Below are positions 27,790 to 40,364 of a stretch of DNA of 64,000 nt, in pieces. The stretch lies in NCBI GenBank assembly GCA_025331435.1, contig JAIWNI010000004.1:62001-126000 (forward strand). The letters are read 5' to 3'. Each line of letters begins with the position of its first letter. The first letter of the stretch is position 1. The translations under genes were made by a program, and so were the position numbers. The stretch is from Choanephora cucurbitarum. Lineage: Eukaryota > Mucoromycota > Mucoromycetes > Mucorales > Choanephoraceae. The notes beneath the pieces are model-generated. The model made no database searches, was not told the DNA's origin, and saw only the letters and a program-made list of their open reading frames with translations.

Positions 27790-29446
27790 ATGGATTCGCG
27801 AACATCTGGGCTTCATCCCTTCGTTATATTTTGTGCCTTGATAGCGGCTTTAGGTGCATTCAACAATGGTGTTAATACTTCAGCATTAAATATTCCTTCC
27901 GGTGCACTTACACAGTGCCCAGGCGTACCTTATGGTACAGTCACTTATTATCCTAACTCACCTCTGCCACAATGTATCCCTATGTCTGACTGTAAGTCCA
28001 AAAATTATTATTCTCAGAAAAAAAAAATGACTGAGTTGCTAATGCCTCTTTTTTCTGAATATAGGGATTTTGTATGTATTCATTACACAATGAGTGTATT
28101 AAAATTTTAAGCGATTTTTTTTTTACTAACCTGTCAATTCGCTTAGGGGTGCTGCTACTGGTATGTTTGCTGTCGGTGGTCTTTTAGGTGCCATGATGGC
28201 CAGTTACATGGCTACCAAGTTTGGTCGTCGTGACTCTATGATTATTTTGAACATTTCTTTCTTTATCGGTGCTATTTTGCTTTCCCTTGCAACTGAGCCT
28301 GGCCAATTTGCTGTTGGTCGTATCTTCGTCGGTATCGGCTCTGGTTTCATGACTGTAGTCGTCTCTATGTACATTGCCGAAATTTCTCCTCCAAAATACC
28401 GTGGTGCTCTTGGTTGTTGTCTTCAACTTCTAATGACTGTTGGTATTTTGATTATCGAATGTATTGGTCTTGGTCTCTCTTCAGCTATTGGCTGGCGTAT
28501 TGTTGTTGTCATCACTGTTGTACCTGCTTTGATACAAATGCTCGTCTTACCCTTCTGTGCTCGTTCTCCTCGTTGGTTAATCAGTCAGAACAGAATTGAC
28601 GAAGCCCGTGTTCAGTTGATGCGTCTTCGTCATGGTGATGTTCAAGAAGAATTTACCGATATGATCTTGTCTCTGACTAAGGGTGGTAACTCCAATGAAC
28701 CTAAAAAGGCTCCTGCTAATGATGATGGCTTTGATAATGAAGAAGGTTCTGCTGAAAAGCCTTTCGAAGGTGAAGAAAACATCTCTATCGTCCAAATCTT
28801 CAAGATTCCTGTCTTGGCTGTCTTAACTTTGAAGATGATGGTTGTACACGCTTCTTCTCAATTAACGGGTATCAACGCTGTCATGTACTACTCTACTAGT
28901 ATCTTTGAAAACTCATTTGGCGACACTGCTAAGTACGTAACTATTGGTGTTTCCGGCTTAAACGTTGTCGTCACCATGGTTGGCCTTGTCTTGGCTGATC
29001 GTTTGGGTCGTAAAATGTTGATGTATATTTCTGCTTTCGGTATGTGTGTTTGGGCTGTATTGATGACAATCGGTCTTCATTTCGATGTCTCTGCTCTTCA
29101 AGTCGTCTCCATCTACGTCTTTGTTGGTTTCTATGCTATTGGTCTAGGTGTTATCCCTTTCGTCATCAATTCCGAAGTCTTCCCCACATATGCTGTTTCT
29201 GCTTCTTCTTCTATTGCTTTGGTTATCAACTGGCTTTGTAACTTCATTGTCGGTCTTATCTTCCCTGCCCTTAAGACTGCTTGTGGCCCTTATGTCTTCT
29301 TGATTTTTGCTGGCCTTTCATTAGTCTTTGGTCTCTTCATCCTCTTCTTGGTTCCCGAAACAAAACAAAAGTCAATTGACCAACTCGGTCGCGAACTTGG
29401 TTGGTATGGCATTAATCCTGCTGACATTAATGGCCAAAAGGAATAA
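27790..29446 (+). CDS. Hexose transporter (sugar porter MFS family)
   Basis: Proton-linked or facilitated sugar uptake at the plasma membrane. Three exons (27790-27991, 28065-28071, 28147-29446) give 502 residues and 12 predicted helices. Motifs: helix 1 GAFNNGVNTSALNIP, GRRDSM between helices 2 and 3, AVGRIFVGIGSG, PPKYRGAL, ARSPRWLI, the helix 7 signature QLTGINAVMYYS, DRLGRKMLM between helices 8 and 9, and VPETKQKSIDQL at the end of helix 12. Exon 2 is only seven bases (GGATTTT) and is needed for frame; it yields SDWILGAATGMF. The luminal loop between helices 1 and 2 carries two Cys (CPGV and QCIP). The codons are T/C-ending, as in highly expressed genes. Substrate most likely glucose or related hexoses. 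Confidence 0.94.
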
Positions 29447-29596
29447 GTTACCTTCCTTACGCTCTTTTCTTTTTTATTCTACATCCCTCACCATCTACTC
29501 CTTATCATTCCCTTTGTATTATTAGTGTCAATTAGATTCTCTCATCTCATCCTATGTATCATTTTGTAATTTATACTTTTTTTTTTACATCTAAAT

Positions 29597-29602
29597 AATA
29601 AA
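29597..29602 (+). terminator. Poly(A) signal AATAAA, hexose transporter
   Basis: AATAAA about 150 bases after the stop codon, following T-rich DNA. The convergent cystathionine gamma-synthase stop is at 29664. Confidence 0.5.
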
Positions 29603-29663
29603 TTAAAAGCTATCTTTATTTTCAAGATAAAAGTCCTTGCTCATTAGATTTTTCACTTTCTGT

Positions 29664-31745
29664 TTATTGAATTGCATCTAAAGCTTTTGAGAACATAGCT
29701 AGTAATTGCTCCCTATCCTCTAAGCCTACACTAACACGGACTAAGAAGCGACATACGCCATATTTTTCTGCCCAATCCAACTCAGTGTAATGCGCAAGTA
29801 TTGTGTAAGGACTACACAATGTAAAATCTGTACCAAGAGAGGGTCCCTTAGCACAGCTGAGACTATCATAGAAAATAGAAGCACTCTTTTCATCAGCCAG
29901 TAAAACAGAAAACAAGCCACCATAGCCTGAAGTCTCGGTATTCAATTTGATTGCATCATAGTTTTCTCTACAAACAAATTTGGGATAGAACACCTTGCAT
30001 ACTTTGAAAGCAAAAAGTTAGTTCGAACTAATTATAATACTACCACTTTTCTGCATCCCCTTACCTTTAGGATGATTCACCAAGAAGTCACATAATGCTT
30101 CAGCATTTTGGTTGATTATGAATGATCTTTCTTTAAATGTTCGAGAATTACGCTCCAAGAAGATAACATCCTCAGGCCAAAGTATATCTTCATAATCTTC
30201 TTTCAGAGCATCTTTTAGTTGGCTATAAAATGCACTGCTAGGATTCAACACCAAACTAGATGAGGGGATATTTATAAGCATACACAATAGGTTGAATTCT
30301 ACTTCTGTTTAGATTACCTTCCACCCATCACATTAGATGCACCAGAAAATATCTTTGTCAAACTACTAACAACTACATCCGCCCATTCAAGGACCGCAAT
30401 GTTACAGAAATTACCAATGGTTTCGTCCACTACGAGAATAAATTTGTATTCATCAGCCAAACGACGAAGACGCTTGATATCAGGCGACTTTAACAAAGGG
30501 TTTGAAGGAAATTCGCAGAACAAACTTAATATTCTTTCTCCCGACTTCAGCATTTCCTCTAATTCATCTATACTCTCATTTTCACCAAGACCATAAAAAT
30601 GACAGCCTGCTCCCCATTTTTGTAAGATCTTCAGGGTATCGGTGTAAGGAAAACTAACTAGCGTATTAGGCCATTTTCCTCTTTTTTTTTTCAGGGCTTC
30701 AATACTTACCCAAAGCATACACTTTTTTGTTTAGCGTCACCTATTATCATAGCGATTTGATGTGCATGGTAAATTGAGCTCATACCACAGGGATACAAAT
30801 AAACATCTTCTTCAGATAAGCCCTGAACACCGCGATCACCTCTTAATCGGCGTTGCTCATCTAAATCCTGCGAACTAGTTTGTTTCAGATCTTCACTGTT
30901 TATGTCTACATCACCCATCAATACACCTGCAATTCTACGTCTCAAGGCAAGTTTAGCATTGTTGGCAAATGTCACAGGCAAGTTTCGGCCATATCGCTCT
31001 TCAAGATAAGTATGTTGCTCCACAGCAACCTCTTCATTTGGTTTTTGCTGCTCAGTTGCTTTTGGAACAGACTTACTGTTGCTGCTGTAATGACTACGAC
31101 TGCGGCTACCCATTGTCAGTTTGGGTCTATACAACAATTGATCCTTCTCCGTAGTTTCTGAGTTGCCAGACCTTTGATGTTTATCGTTTTCTTCCAAGAT
31201 ACGTAGACAGTATTCAGCCATACGGGAAGTAATGTTGTCTCCAGCGTGTTGCCAAAACTGTTTTGCAATAGGAAAGGCATCTTGAGGAAACAGGACTATG
31301 TGGATTGGAATGTGCTCGGATTGATTATCCTCAGAAGCTATTTCAAATTCTGCGATACGAATAGGTCCAGTAGGGCTTGTATAATAACGCTTCATAAATG
31401 ATCTACATTGTTCAGCTATTTTGTGTGAGGGAAAGAGCATGCCAGCGTCATTCTCTTTGCCAAACTTAGCTACTAAGCGAGTACATAGCTAAAATCCAAG
31501 CATACAGTAAATAGATATATAAAGTCAGAGTCTCTTCTTTCTTTTTTTTTTATGTTCATATACACTACTTTTTGTATGAGAGGATGGATAAAGAAGCGGG
31601 GATAACCACATTGCATTTTAGAAGTAACAATAGGGTTTGCTTCTTCATAATAGATGTTATCTTGCCAAGTAGGCAGTGTGACTGATACAGCATGTGGCGT
31701 ATGAGCAGGTATAGGAGATCCTACTTGAGTGGGTGCTTCTATCAT
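29664..31745 (-). CDS. Cystathionine gamma-synthase-like PLP enzyme (Str2 type)
   Basis: PLP enzyme of the Cys/Met metabolism family; the fungal Str2 group makes cystathionine from cysteine and an activated homoserine (transsulfuration). Five-exon model, about 620 residues, the long form typical of fungi. The N-terminal 300 residues start with [19 protein letters not shown] and [17 protein letters not shown] core: [15 protein letters not shown] (substrate/PLP loop), [39 protein letters not shown] (PLP aspartate) and [16 protein letters not shown], which holds the Schiff-base lysine. The C-domain ends with [14 protein letters not shown] Ser-rich insertion (about residues 170-230, [13 protein letters not shown]) is probably a disordered loop. 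It converges on the hexose transporter with 217 bases between stops. Confidence 0.9.
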
Positions 31746-33598
31746 ATTGATGGTGAATAGAGTATAATGAATGAAAATAGACTATGAAAGAAGTGCTTTA
31801 ATAGATAGAAAAAAGTAGATTTCATCTCATCAACAATCAGAATTTACAACTCCTCTCATTCAATCAGAATCCAGCAAAATATGTCATTAGACAGTTTTGG
31901 GTTTGGATCTTCTTTAAAAAGAAACCGAGATACAAACTTAAAATGCCGGCTGATCTTTAATTTTGAATATTCTAAATGACCAGCGAATTTAATGGCGAAA
32001 GAATCAATGCAGAAAGACTTGGAAGATTAGAAGTGAAAAGACTTAGCAAAAAAAGATTCACAAAGTATCTCCTTATGATTTTTGAACATAGGCAAGCATA
32101 ACCATCGCTATCTTTGTGGAAGAGAGGCAGAGTTGTCATCCATATCACTGCTTTTTTTGATACATCTTCCATTTTGCTTACAGCACGCAACAACTTATCT
32201 GCTTTGATCTTGCTCGGTTTCTGCCAACAAATACCTTTAAACAAGCTATTACATTGAAGAAGCTGAAGAACTTCGCCGGACCGGATGCTTTGAAAGCATT
32301 AAAAATTATCATAGCTTGTTCCAAAACCATTTATCAGCGTAAGTAGGCTCCAGAAGAATCACGATCATTCGGAATGAGCTGTGGCATTGAAATCGATGCT
32401 ACAGATTTCAATGTAATTCCTTAGAATATTATCTACTAAACATAAATACTTGAGTGCTAAGCGTCCTGTCAAAAAAAAGAGAAAAGCAATGATGTGCTCA
32501 AATAATGAAAGAAGCACAGTATAATGTGTTGATCTACTAAAGACTTAAAAACCAATTACTAAACAGCTTTGACATAATAGTTCCAAATAATGCAGAGATA
32601 GTTTTCAACAGAAAGCCAAAATAAAACGGCATATGAAGAACATGTTTTGCAAACGGCATAAAAGGGCTAATCATATACTGTATATATTCTCGTTTCGACA
32701 ACCTGTATTCCTCATATAGCCACTATGAGTTTCTTTTTGAACAAGTTTTTCAAAAGAAGAAGTAAGTGGAGTATTTGAAAGCTGTCAAGAGTTAGTTCAA
32801 CATTTTTCCGTCAAAGAGATGAAAACACTTTCAATAGTCAAAAACAGTAAGATAAATATTGAAAAAAAAAACCAGGTCTGTAGATATGTTTTAGAAAGCA
32901 ATAACACCCCATCACTCAACTGTCTTTCAGAAGCCAAGTGTTTGGTTTGACTGACTGAGCTACCTAGAAAACAATTACAACAATTCCTTCTCTTTCGATA
33001 AGCAAATCCTGCTCTGCCTCAAGCTCTCTAAAAGTCCTAATGCGTGATTAACAAACTAATGTACATATGTTGAAAATGGCTGAGGAAAAAGACAATTCGA
33101 CAAGGCCTCAGGTATAGATACTATTGAGCAGTCTAATAAGTAGCGAGCTGATAGCAAAAATGGGAGGTATGAGTGAAAAAAGAATTGATCGCCAATAGAT
33201 TCGTCAATGTCTCAACAAAATATATGCAAACATCTATAGGACTAAAAGTCGTTTCCAAAGTATGTCATAGGCTGACTGAATAGTTGTTTTTAATTTGGTG
33301 AAAGCAACAAAGACTTTTCTTTTGTTAAGGATGATAGAGAAATCGAGATAGCAAGCACTACAAACTTAAATGTCTACTCAAGAATTTGTTTCTAGAGAAA
33401 GAGAAAGCAACTTCTGCAAAATCATATATCCAAACCAAGAATTTTTCCGAAATTCAATTAAGCAGTTTAGCCTCCAATTACATGTATTTGTCTGATCCTT
33501 AACAAAGATGACAGTTAGAAATGCACATAGAGATTGAATTGAAAGTATTATTTACAGTATCGAACTAAAAGTAAAAGAAAAAAGGGAGGGGAATATGT
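31746..33598. other. 1.9 kb intergenic with decayed repeat
   Basis: No intact gene. The segment 31990-32360 is a repeat with a second copy near 42.8-43.0 kb (listed separately). Near 32677-32725 a TATATATT and a pyrimidine-rich leader precede an ATG with a 17-codon frame; this is too little to call a gene. Confidence 0.45.
31990..32360. repeat. Dispersed decayed repeat, copy A
   Basis: Shares several blocks with 42795-43000 in the same orientation: TTTTTGAACATA, GGAAGAGAGG(C/T)AGAGTTG, CATCCATATCACT and AAAACCATTTATCAGC followed by AAGTAGGCTC. In copy A about 140 bases separate the last two blocks; in copy B about 10. Read on the minus strand, both copies give similar peptide fragments (around DMDDNSASLPQR and EPTYADKWFWNKL here), so the repeat looks derived from a coding element. 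Confidence 0.65.
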
Positions 33599-34405
33599 CT
33601 ATTGTGATTTAGCAACCAAGTCTTGAACCATCTGTTTACACTCTTCTGCGCTTAAATATTCGGAATTCTGGATAGCGTTCGAAATCAAAATTGTATTCTT
33701 GATCTCTTCTGAATTGATCCAAACTCGACCATTCATGCCTACTGCTGTCTCGAATGGAAAATGTTCACCCAACAATGCCAAAATAGGTGTTTCTGGATCG
33801 AGTAATCTATTGATGTCCTCGTAATCAGACAATACTGTTCTCCAAAGAAAAAAGTTTCCTTTACGACTTACCTTCTACATAAACCAAGGGAACATTTAAA
33901 CACGTAACCACCAGAAAGCTCACCAAAACCATCTGCTTTTCCAGTTGTAGGATTGACACACTCAAGTTCAGGCTCCATGTCAGGATTAGCCAAAGCAACA
34001 CGACAGTAGACTAATGAATGGACACCAATGTTGGGTTTGTTACGCTTTGTTGCGCCTTCAAAAGCTAACATAGGTAGGACTGCAGAGTGTGCTGTACCGA
34101 TATCGACACGAAAATATTCACCCATTTTAGCAACTACTGTACCAACTACTGATTCGCCTGTAGAAGCAATGTACTAGGAACAAGAAGTTAGCATTTCATG
34201 CAACAAAGAACAGAGATCACTTTACTCTTTTCTGATTACTTTCGATCCAGTACCTATTGCCGACCTCTAGGTGTCGTAAAAAGCCTGCTTTAGTAGCAAC
34301 TACTTGGTCGCTTTCTTGTCTTAAGCCAGGACCTAACACAATAGTTGATTCAGTGTTGACATCGATGACATCGCCTGGCAAGACAACGCGCTGGTCTACT
34401 TCCAT
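33599..34405 (-). CDS. RRP40: Rrp40, RNA exosome cap subunit (EXOSC3)
   Basis: S1/KH cap protein of the nuclear and cytoplasmic RNA exosome, which channels RNA to the 3'-5' nucleases. Three exons (34405-34226, 34173-33872, 33839-33599) give 240 residues, close to the family. Sequence: VVLPGDVI at the start of the N-terminal domain, LGPGLRQ, the S1 domain with GESVVGTVVAKMGEYFRVDIG, NIGVHSLVYCRVALANPDMEPELEC, and the KH region with HFPFETAVGMNGRVWINS (the GMNG(R/K)(I/V)W motif). The ATG at 34405 is chosen because the 32 codons upstream are Lys/Phe/Tyr-rich leader sequence. The third exon must start at the AG before AACAGTATTG; using the AG five bases downstream gives a stop after three codons. 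Divergent from the Gemin5-like gene. Confidence 0.95.
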
Positions 34406-35071
34406 AATGTATATGTACTGTTTTTTTTTGAAAGAGAAAAAAAAAGTGTAAAAATTGAATTTATACTGACTGCTTTTTTTTTCTGAGTGATAACATATCA
34501 TTTATTTAGTGATTTTCTCGGATAAAGCCTGTTTGTATGAAGAATAAGTCAGCCATGTTTTATGTTTATGATCTCGCGAATGTCACCTAATTGACCATTT
34601 AGAAGCTCCAAAAATATAATTGGTGTTTTTAGAAACATGTACAGTGTTCTGCTAAGCTCAATGCTTCATTTTTTAGGCACAAAGTTATTTTGTAATTAAG
34701 AAAGTGTAGAAGACGAGTGAGGCTTGACAAGTCTGAAGTGAACAATAATGCTAATCTTTTTCTTTCAGAGAAAAAGTCATCTTAACGCATTGCATATGAC
34801 AACTTCATTTGAATCTAAAGGTTCCTAAAATATTGAATACAATGAAACAAAGTTTCAAGAAAAAGAGACTTACAAATTGTGACTCCATGAAGTAAAACAT
34901 CAAATGAGTAGATCTCTTTTCTTGAACAAGGACGGCTATAACCAAGCTAACTCAATAGACGGTAAAAGAAAAAGAGCTCTTGATGCACTCAGTTGATGTG
35001 ACTGCAATTGAAGACAAGTGTTTTTGGAAGCTTTTTTCCTTCGCCTTCTTTCTTCCTTTCTATAACACGCC
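34406..35071. other. Divergent promoter region, Rrp40 and Gemin5-like gene
   Basis: 0.67 kb serving two genes of RNA metabolism. Pyrimidine-rich immediately before the plus-strand start (35030-35065). No other gene seen. Confidence 0.5.
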
Positions 35072-38000
35072 ATGAACATGCTGGAAAGATTCCCAAAGCA
35101 TCAAAGCTACCCTCCTGTACCCAATTGGTACTCTTCTTATACCACCTCTGTCATTGAACCTCATTTCTTTTTGTACGCTACTCGAAATTGTATTGTTATA
35201 CTTAGCCTTCAGAACTTAAGATACTTCAACTCTTTTACTGTTTCTAATGAAAAAGTGACGGCTATTGCAGCACACGAAACTTTTTGCTTCACGGCAGGTA
35301 CTGACAAAACTGTACGAGTATGGAATGTTCTAATAGGTTCTTTATTGACCAGCTATTGTGAACATAAGGTAGACTTCAAAAAAAAAACATGGAGAAAAGA
35401 GAAAAAAAATTACATTAAATCACACAGGTACTCATTCATTTATTTTAAGACCGAAATTACAGCTCTCAAAGTGATAAGAAATGGTACTGTTGTTGTATCT
35501 GCAGACAAATCTGGCTGTATTGTTATAATGAATCCATTTGATAAGTCAATGAAGAGACAGCATAATGTCAAGTCAGAAGTAACCAGCTTGGCAATAACCA
35601 CATACAACGGATATGATTACCTTGCTGTTGGTTATGCAAATGGATTGGTCTTTGTAGAACAGATAGAGCAAGATTTATCGACAACAAACATGTTTCAATT
35701 TCCAAATGATAACGATGCTGTACTTTCATTAGACTGGCAAAAGACTCCTAGTGACAGTAAATCATGGCCTTTGTTGGCTCTTAGTACGAAACGAAAGCGG
35801 AATATCGTTGTTTGGAACCTGTCCTCTCAAAACATCTGGACCACAATCCGATTGCCTAATCCTCCAGCACAAGCAACAGAACAACAAAAATCAACCGTTT
35901 GGATAGAGCTTGCCTGGTCGCCTAATCAGATAAATAAGTTGTTTCTCTCCTCATACATAGGGTCTATTGTATGTTTTGATTTATCAACTCCTTCGCATAA
36001 ATTATGCAACAATGAACGACTGGAAAAGCACAACAGAAATGTATTTACCATCAATTGGTTCAATCAGGGCAAGCACTGTATCACTACGTCTTTAGATAAA
36101 CAGCTGATTAGATGGGATGTTAAGAAGAAAAGTTGCCTGCAGATTCTAAAGACACAAGCTGGCTTTCCTTACTCCCTTGATTCACCTGAATGGAATCATG
36201 ATCAAATAGCTGTAGGCATGGGCGACAATGCCATCAAAATATGGCAATATGAAGACACGCATTCTATCATGAAGTCCAGCACACATCATGATTATTACAG
36301 ATCAGATGTTTTATGGCGAGGTCTTCAGGGAAAAATAGAAAAGGTAAGAGAAAAAAAAAAGAACACAGACTACGATGGTTGACTACATTGTTTTATTGAT
36401 TTCTTTGGCTACAGGTCAAATGGCATCCCCGCAAGGAAGGACTTCTTGCTTTCAGTAACGAATATGGACACGTAGGCTTATATGATACTGTCAATTCTCG
36501 TCGTATACCATGTAAAACATACCATAGATCATCTGGCGCTCCTTTCATTGATTGGGGTGGAGATATGAGAACCATTTTAGAAGAAGACGACATGGAAGAC
36601 ACACTTCTATCTTGTGGCAATGACGGTGTATTACATGCTTACAATGCAAATAACGTACAGTTACCGTGCATCAATTTGACTGAGCGACTAAGAGAGAAAA
36701 ACGACACATGGTTTACCAGTCTCGAAGCAACAAAATCAAAGCGTTGTTCATTGCGTGTAGACAGCAAGGCAAAATACATGTCTCTTGGGCATACAAATGG
36801 ACTAGTTGAAATTTATTCGCTTGAGAATCTGAAGCTTGTTTATGCTTCAAACTATCATCGTGAAGCCGTTCGATCATTGGACTTCAAATGTAAAGTACAA
36901 TTTAGGCACACCACATATATATTGTTGTTCTAAAGGTAAAAAAAAGATCATGGAAAATTCATAGTATTAGCATCAGGATGTGATGCTGGCTTGATAGCTA
37001 TTCATGAAATCGAGCTTGTTGATGTCAAAAACGTACCTGGTATGTAATCAAAATAATCCAAGAAGAATTTGTAAGGAAAAGGAGACTTATAAAAACCTGT
37101 TTCTTGAATGGGTTTAGATGTAGTTGCTTCTCATTCGGATATCAAGCAGAGTTTGAAGGGACACAAGAAAGGAATTCAAGACCTCAAATGGAGCTATCAT
37201 ATTGACAAACAAATACTCGCGTCAGCTTCTGATGACAGTTTTGTGGTTGTTTGGGATATAGAAAAAGACCAACCCGTTTCCTTATTTGATCGACATCGTA
37301 ATCGAGTGCTGTCAATCTGTTGGTGTCGCTTAGATCAAGATCGACTTTTTACAGGTAGCGAGGATCGATTTATTTATGACTGGAAATACCCAGACTTTCC
37401 GCTCACAGGATCATTGCAGAATATGAAAAACCTATATGACAAGGAAAGGAACATACTAAACCAGATCAAGCCCACCAACAAGAGAAAAGTCGAAGCTAGC
37501 AGCTCAGACCCTTCAGCTCCTCTAACTAGCACTGGAGCCTCTCAAAAGAAACCAAAGAAAGAATCTGTCAAAGAAAAGGAGAGATGCTCCAATAGCATGG
37601 CGGCTGCACAAGAGTCTGAGAGAACAACAAGCCGTTTGAGAAAAGAACAATATTGCTTAGTGTTGACAAATATGTTGTTTGGAGAGAATAACATGGAGAA
37701 AATCATCATGGAATTAAACAATACCTATTTAAATGATAACCAAAGAAAGGACCCTACTGTAACAAGATATGTCAACTTTTGGAAGGACATAGATACCGCA
37801 AAGCAATCAGCATCATACCATGAAAATATTCATGAACTACTCTATGGAGATAAAAATGATATTCGTCGCTTGATTGAATTAGAAGGTATGATCATTATTG
37901 ATTACAATGCATGAGTACTTACTCTTTCTTTGATATGCAATAGTTACTGAACTAAACAAAAGACAAGCAACTTCCAATTCGGAAGCATCATATAGTGTGC

Positions 38001-38735
38001 ATAACAATGTAAAAAATGATTACGATGTAAGCCTTGCTATGGACATAATGCAAGCTCAATTCAAATTGTTCGAAAAAGATACATTTGATGCAAACACAAA
38101 TAGCTGCTTGACTGATTGGATTGTATTGGCAATGAGTCCAATGGGTAAGCTCACCTTCAGTTTATACACGAAAGCAGGCGAAAAAAAAAGACTAATTCAT
38201 TCTCCATATCAGTTGGAAAACAGAAATGGATGGAACTCATGTTGAAGCAAGCTCAAAAACTAGAAAATATGAAGCAATATCATCTGGCAGCCTCATGTTA
38301 TGTTGCTTGCTCTCACATCTATGAAGCAATTGAATTGTACAGGCGCCAGAATATGTTTCGAGAAGCCATTGCTTTAGCAAAATTAAGGCTGCCGTCTGAA
38401 GACATAATCATACCTACTCTTTTTGCCGATTGGGCAAATGCGTTGCAAAAAGAAGAACAGGACACATTGACAACGATTTGGTATGTTATCATCATGAAAA
38501 TGTATTTTTTTGTCTAACATAGATTTTTATTTTGAAAATAAGTTATATTCTATCAAAGCAAAAGGGATCTGTAAGCAATGCCATCAACACATTGGCACGT
38601 AGCTGTAAAGAGTCTTCTTTATTTTATGCAGCATGCTTGGCTTTCTATTTTGATGAAGACACAAAGGAACAGCGTGTTGAGCATTGGCTTAAAAAGCTAA
38701 ACGAACGAATGAGTAATAAAGTCAGTGATGCTTGA
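35072..38735 (+). CDS. Gemin5-like WD40 protein
   Basis: In animals Gemin5 is the snRNA-binding subunit of the SMN complex, which loads Sm rings, and it also affects translation. The gene has seven or eight exons and codes roughly 1,100 residues. The first two-thirds are WD40 repeats: TDKTVRVWNV, DKQLIRWDVKKKSC, GDNAIKIWQYED, then RGLQGKIEKVKWHPRKEGLL and EYGHVGLYDT, a very Gemin5-like stretch, and DDSFVVVWDIEK. A lysine/serine-rich linker (NKRKVEASSS) is followed by helical repeats (MKQYHLAASCYVACSHIYEA, MFREAIALAK) that match the TPR-like dimerisation part of Gemin5. It is shorter than human Gemin5 (about 1,500), with a reduced C-terminus. One intron (near 35370-35450) is a multiple of three, so both spliced and retained forms stay open. 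Confidence 0.83.
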
Positions 38736-40364
38736 TTCCTCTTAGCATCAAGGTTTTGTTGTTGTTCAATGAGACATATCAGTCAACATATTGATCTGTT
38801 TTTTGTTTTTGCCTACATCCTTAACCACTCTTTAGTAGATCGATTTTTGCACTACGTATCCTTGGAGATAGATGACTTTTGATTCGCTAGCCAAGCTTAT
38901 GTTTGATACATTTTAAGAAAACTAAAAGTTTTTAAAGATAAGAAAGACTTTACAGTAGCACATTTTTCCTTCTAGCAAACCTTTTTGGAACTTTAAGGAG
39001 AGAGGTACTAAAAAGGAGAAGGGATGAGGAGAAGAACAGATTTAGAGTGCAAACTCAACAATGAATTCATCCCTCTATTGCTCAAGCTGTGTCACCATTA
39101 TGAAACACATCAACAAATATCTTTTTCACCCAAGAGCAAGATGCTTAGAAGATGCCATGAAAAGAAATTCAAGAACATTTGGTGAATCTAACTGCTTCTA
39201 AAATAGACAGGAATGCTTGCTTTTTGTTAGAAGAGTTTCTCGTTTTTTTTGTAAGGTTGGTATATCAAACCAAAATAATAAAAAACGAGACCATCAACTT
39301 TTCTTTTTTTATGTTATTCCTGTTAAAGAAAAGAGAGAAGAAGGATGGACTCACCATGAGTTTGCTCTTGATGTTTGAGACTAGAAAACATCAGGGATGA
39401 CTTTCAGATTTTCTTTGTCTATCAGCAAATGATGACCGTTCTCAAGTAGCCATATACACAAATTTGGAAAAACCTAAATATACATCCCGAGAATAACAAA
39501 CAATACACAAAGAAGCACTTGCTTTAGAGGCGAATGCACCGTCAATTGAATCAATAGATGTGTGCAATATCTGCACTCGCCTGCTTGAAACTGAATTCAA
39601 ATCATTTGAATCTATAGACCGTCTAATGATAGACCATCTCACAGCCAATGCACGTGTGTTTGCATTATTTGAGATCAACAATTAATTCTATTTGGGAAAG
39701 TCAGAGCAGAAAATGTTTATTTCAAGAGCATCATAGCGAGGCGAACTTTTCCCTTACATGCAGAAAATACAAAAGAGACCATATACCAAAAGACAAACAG
39801 AAAGAAAGCACACACACGTAGCAGACTTGTTGTCTGTAAAATGAAAACAATCTAAACTAAATACATAGAAGGCATACCTATAGACTACACTTTGTCTTTT
39901 TGCTCTTCAGTAAATCAGATCCTTGGAGGCAATCCTACATCTTCTGAATGCTGAACAAAAAAAAGTTGTTACATCTTTATCTCCTTTTCAATCATCCTGC
40001 CAAACGTTGTCAGGATTTCCTGAAAGGAGGTACACGAATCCATGGATTTTCAACAAATAAAACATGCCTTTGAGCTGATTTATTTGTAACACATAAACCC
40101 TCAAGAATAATAAAGAAAATCAAAGCAATACGTATCTCAGCGTACACAATAAGTTAGCCGATCAAACAAGAGAAAAAAAAACAATTTGCCTGCAAGAAGA
40201 GCCTCATCGTCGTAATTAAAGGAGGAAATTAGGGGTGCATAGATTACAACAATTATGCATTTTCCGTCAAGACTATTTATTTGCTTTTTTTTTTCTCTTT
40301 CTTTTATATCCTGGTCCTTCTCTTTGTAATCTCTTTATTTCTTCTCTCTGTCTTTTCCGTCATC
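38736..40364. other. 1.6 kb intergenic with coding-like fragments
   Basis: No intact gene. A 51-codon ATG frame at 39024-39179 and a start-less open stretch at 39491-39684 (plus strand, containing VCNICTRLLETEF) look more protein-like than the surroundings but have no recognised family. The last 100 bases are pyrimidine-rich with TTTATATCC at about 40302, probably the Sel1 gene promoter. Confidence 0.4.

Noticed and set aside
32725..32790. Short gene starting MSFFLNKFFKRR after a TATATATT
   Set aside because: The frame ends after 17 codons and no continuing exon could be joined with confidence.
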